Assembly (NCBI GenBank): GCA_022827045.1
Contig: JAJDTQ010000074.1
Span: forward strand, 1-5,044
Length of the DNA: 5,044 bases
Direction: 5' to 3'
Origin: Candidatus Binatia bacterium
GTDB taxonomy: Bacteria > Desulfobacterota_B > Binatia > UBA9968 > JAJDTQ01
Shown here: one piece after another, positions 5,011 to 5,044 of the stretch
Position numbering within the stretch: the first letter of the stretch is position 1
How the letters are laid out: the number at the start of each line of letters is the position of its first letter
Notes under the pieces: model-generated
What the model saw: the letters and a program-made list of their open reading frames with translations, nothing else
The model's database searches: none
Told to the model about the DNA's origin: nothing
Position numbers and translations under genes: made by a program

Positions 5011-5044
5011 GTGAAGATCGGCATCGGATTGCCGTTCAAGACCT
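5011..5044 (+). CDS. Probable LLM-class flavin-dependent oxidoreductase (N-terminus only)
   Basis: Only the first eleven codons are present: VKIGIGLPFKT, with the GTG read as Met. A lysine, a short beta-strand and the G-x-G-L-P pattern are the common N-terminal signature of luciferase-like (LLM) F420- or FMN-dependent monooxygenases and reductases. A purine-rich AAGGGAG lies upstream at 4991-4997, but its spacing to the GTG is 13 nt, longer than ideal. No alternative ATG/GTG/TTG start is found in frame within about 30 bp upstream. The gene diverges from the decarboxylase operon and probably shares its control region, so it may act on the same compound as an oxygenase or reductase. The family call rests on a very short peptide. 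Confidence 0.55.
   Translation, partial: MKIGIGLPFKT

Overview
The window is GC-rich bacterial DNA (about 60-65% G+C by eye) with tight gene spacing, Shine-Dalgarno (SD) sites and a REP-like palindrome. This fits an environmental proteobacterium or a Tectomicrobia/Entotheonella-like lineage. The lineage is an inference from gene content and style only; there is no rRNA or other phylogenetic marker here.

Layout: five consecutive genes lie on the minus strand and are transcribed from right to left. In order of transcription they are: (1) the PYR-domain subunit of a split thiamine-diphosphate (TPP) decarboxylase, resembling sulfopyruvate decarboxylase subunit alpha (4241-4756, GTG start); (2) the matching TPP-binding (PP-domain) subunit, resembling subunit beta (3605-4216); (3) an ACMSD-type metal-dependent amidohydrolase/decarboxylase (2557-3561); (4) a UbiD-family prenylated-FMN decarboxylase (1177-2532); and (5) a zinc-dependent medium-chain alcohol dehydrogenase, which runs off the left edge just before its C-terminus (1-1073). 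Gaps between the first four genes are 24, 43 and 24 bp, so they look like one operon. The dehydrogenase follows after 103 bp that hold a REP-like palindrome; it has its own very strong SD and could be co-transcribed or separately expressed. At the far right a plus-strand gene begins at 5011. Its first eleven residues look like a luciferase-like (LLM) flavin-dependent oxidoreductase.

The 254-bp divergent intergenic region (4757-5010) is the regulatory centre. It carries a good sigma70-like promoter facing the operon (TTGACG, 17 bp, GATATT). Just downstream of it are four TTCGAA palindromes, three of them in exact 17-bp register. The last one overlaps the SD of the first gene. This looks like an operator array and/or a structured leader controlling the operon.

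Working together: three carboxylate-cleaving enzyme families with unrelated cofactors (TPP, a divalent metal, and prenylated FMN) are encoded side by side with an alcohol dehydrogenase and, divergently, a flavin oxidoreductase. The active-site residues I could map are intact in each family. The simplest reading is a catabolic route for an aromatic or unsaturated, multiply carboxylated compound, with aldehyde/alcohol interconversion by the dehydrogenase. The substrate cannot be read from the sequence. The combination is the most unusual thing in the window.
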